Shown piece after piece: positions 62,101-64,000 of a stretch of DNA of 64,000 nt. The notes beneath the pieces are model-generated. The model was not told where the DNA came from. It made no database searches and saw nothing but the letters and a program-made list of their open reading frames with translations. This DNA is from Heterotrichella gracilis (lineage: Eukaryota; Sar; Xanthophyceae; Tribonematales; Xanthonemataceae): NCBI GenBank assembly GCA_032358255.1, contig JAULBX010026274.1, positions 124,001 to 188,000 on the forward strand, read 5' to 3'. Each line of letters starts with the position of its first letter. Position 1 is the stretch's first letter. Both the position numbers and the translations under genes were made by a program.

Positions 62101-63441
62101 GGCCTTGTTCTGCATCTCCTTGTTGAAGCCCAGGCCGTGCAGGATGGAGCCGGCGCGCGCCTCGGCCTTGTCGGACTCGAGCGCCTCAAGCCTGCAAGGG
62201 ATAAGGGTCAGATTGAGCAACTCGCATGGATGTGATTGTATTACCGGTAGTGTGTCACTTTAACAGTGCCCCTGTCCGCCATACGCCATTGTCTGTGCAG
62301 TCAGCAGACAAAGGAACGGTGTTGGTACAGGAACAAATCATCTAGTAGCAATGGCATAGGTGGTTCTTGTTGGCAGGTGCAACGCATTAGTGCGCCCTTG
62401 GCACTCAGAGCACGAGCCGCTGCAGCGACAGGTTGACAATCCGGCTGAGGCAGGCCACAGGTTGCGGTGCAAGGCGTGGTAGGGCAGCACAACCCTAAAC
62501 CCTAAACCCTCAACACGCACCTCTCATACAGGTCCTCCAGGCGCTGCTCGATCTCCGGTGTCATCTCCTGGTTGGTCAGGTGCTCTGCATCCGCCTCCAG
62601 GCGGGACTTCTCAGAGTCCACGTCCATCACCGCCTGCAGCGCGGTTTTGTTGGAGGCAGCTATCTCCCTGTCCAGCAGGTAGATGTCGATGTGGTCTGGG
62701 ATGGGCACCTCGCGGTTGCCCAGGGCCTTCAGGAGGGTGGACTTGCCGCACCCGTTGGGGCCGATCAGCGCATACCTCCTGTGGAGATTCAGAGAGCAAG
62801 AGGGCAGTCAGCACAGGCTGCATGGGAAAGCTTGAGGGTGCCCAACAGCATGGATACCAGGGTGTGAACAAAACCACTTGTTGCTTCCACCTGTGCTGTC
62901 TTCACCAAAGTGTGTGCCAGACTGATCCCACTAGTTTTATGGAGTTGCCAAACAATACCAGCTTGCAGCATGAACATACAGGGGCCACCAGCAATAACCA
63001 CCATTGCAATGGAGACACAATGGTGGTGTTCCAACTATGGTGTAGAGGAAAGCGGGCGGCGCAGAGTCGCATATATATGTATGAGTTTCCAGGCATGCCA
63101 GTAGCCGCACCGCACCTGCCGTAATTCAACTCTAGTCTGCAGTCTTGCAACAGCTCGTGACCGTGGAACAGCAGCGAAAAGCTGTCGATCTGGATGTCCC
63201 GGGACTGTGGGTGGGAGGCCAGCACCCCCGTGCACGCCCTGTCTGAAGAGTCATCTATTTGATCCGACTGCTCCGCGCCAACCAGGGAGTTTGTGCTGGG
63301 AACGTGGGACAGGGTTCCGTTGCCATCGCCGTCTGTGGCGGCGCTGGTTGCGATGGAGGACTGGCTGGCTGTGGGCTTGAGCTTCGTGCTGACTGCGGCC
63401 TTCTTTGAGGCGGCCTTCTTCTTCTTGGCGTCTGAAACCAT
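59160..63441 (-). CDS. ABCF: ABC-F family ATPase, ABCF2/GCN20 type
   Basis: A soluble twin-ATPase linked to ribosomes and translation control; it has no membrane domain. The start is ATG 63441, with a Lys/Ala/Ser-rich head ([16 protein letters not shown]). Domain 1 has Walker [10 protein letters not shown], signature [15 protein letters not shown] and Walker [15 protein letters not shown]. The ABC-F linker is charged helix ([39 protein letters not shown]). Domain 2 has Walker [10 protein letters not shown], signature [15 protein letters not shown] and Walker [15 protein letters not shown], then [19 protein letters not shown]. It ends [14 protein letters not shown] at the TAG at 59160. There are about nine exons. 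The LSDG-type second signature and [13 protein letters not shown] are typical of ABCF2 rather than ABCF1, ABCF3 or EF-3. All ATPase motifs look functional. Confidence 0.95.
62491..62510. repeat. interstitial telomere-like CCCTAAA repeat in ABC-F intron
   Basis: Three consecutive CCCTAAA-type units lie in an intron of the ABC-F gene. This is the complement of the plant/green-algal telomere unit TTTAGGG. Confidence 0.7.
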
Positions 63442-64000
63442 GGTGGGGCGGCGGCCCTTGAGGGCGGGGCCTTGAGGTGGATCTGGGCAGCCCACAAGAA
63501 ACGCAACAGGCAGCGACCTCGAGAATAGCTCGGTTACTTGCTCAGCGTACTGAGGAACAGCTCTGTATCGTTGGCTGGTGGTAGTTTGGCGTGTATATAT
63601 GCCCATTTTGTGCTGCATGTTTTAAAACGGTGAACGGCCACGGTGCCAGCTGCTACCCGAGTGGAAAATGTGACCTCCCCGCGAACACGCATGCATCATG
63701 CATGCATATGAAAGCTTCCCTTTGCTAAAGGCCGTCTGTTGTGGGGCCTGTACACACTGTGGTGGGGCTATTCCATCGCACCATCAACCCCTGGTAGCAA
63801 CTGCACTGCCTCAGAGTCTGCCAAAAGTACGCCCACTTGGGAATGTGTTGAAGGGGTCATGGGGATGGGCGCCACCAACCCTTGACTTGTAGGTTTTACA
63901 GGTGCACAAAGTAGTTTTGTAGACTTGTAATTTCACAGGTCTGTGTGGAAGCTTTTGGAAGATGTCATTGCTGCGCCGGCAGAAGTTGCTCTACTTCAGC
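63442..64000. promoter_or_regulatory. upstream region of the ABC-F gene
   Basis: On the gene strand a TATATA stretch (plus 63594-63600) lies about 155 bases before the ATG and could be a TATA box. A GCATGCAT-rich patch with interleaved inverted copies lies at 63689-63709. No further gene is supported up to the window end. Confidence 0.4.

Noticed and set aside
61414-62235. 273-codon plus-strand frame
   Set aside because: It is antisense to conserved ABC-F exons and intron; the protein has no fold-like pattern.
1-64000. CRISPR arrays, bacterial operons, tRNA or rRNA genes, or viral insertions
   Set aside because: None was recognised on either strand; tRNA and small RNA genes need a scan I could not run.

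Overview
This window is nuclear DNA of a photosynthetic eukaryote, most likely a green alga. It carries nucleus-encoded photosystem subunits with transit peptides (PsbR of photosystem II, PsaL of photosystem I). Its genes are rich in short spliceosomal introns with GT donors and TGCAG-type acceptors. TGTAA motifs, the usual chlorophyte poly(A) signal, lie 3' of several genes, and plant-type TTTAGGG-like motifs occur in introns. Moderate GC and long introns would suit a trebouxiophyte of the Coccomyxa kind, but that placement is inference. There are no bacterial, plasmid or CRISPR features. All gene models were spliced by eye, so internal exon borders are approximate unless stated.

Layout, left to right: (1) the 3' part of an ATP-dependent NAD(P)H-hydrate dehydratase, + strand, to 1791; (2) a KNL1/Spc105-type kinetochore scaffold, - strand, 9573 to 2654; (3) a coiled-coil protein with a probable C-terminal GAR/GAS2-like domain, - strand, 13126 to 10435; (4) an unrecognised low-complexity protein, - strand, 15998 to 14757; (5) a single-pass surface protein with four thrombospondin type-1 repeats, EGF-like modules and an unusual Cys-Cys repeat block, + strand, 16490 to 23027; (6-8) three plastid-targeted genes in a row on the - strand: psbR, a SAM-dependent methyltransferase, and psaL (24207 to 28806 region, ending at 30132); (9) a very large SANT-domain corepressor of the NCoR/SMRT/POWERDRESS type, - strand, 41957 to 31010; (10) a class I histone deacetylase, + strand, 43225 to 47033; (11) an Urb2/Npa2-type ribosome biogenesis protein, - strand, 57785 to 48246; (12) a cytosolic ABC-F ATPase of the ABCF2/GCN20 type, - strand, 63441 to 59160.

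The most interesting arrangement is the head-to-head pair of the SANT corepressor and the class I histone deacetylase, separated by about 1.27 kb. In animals (NCoR/SMRT with HDAC3) and plants (POWERDRESS with HDA9) such proteins form one complex, so this looks like a linked, possibly co-regulated, pair of partner genes. Other notable points are an algal KNL1 with an intact PP1-docking motif and MELT-like repeats, a probable GAR domain next to it, the thrombospondin-repeat receptor, a duplicated HDAC terminal exon, and a near-perfect palindrome with 21-bp arms between the convergent HDAC and URB2 genes.
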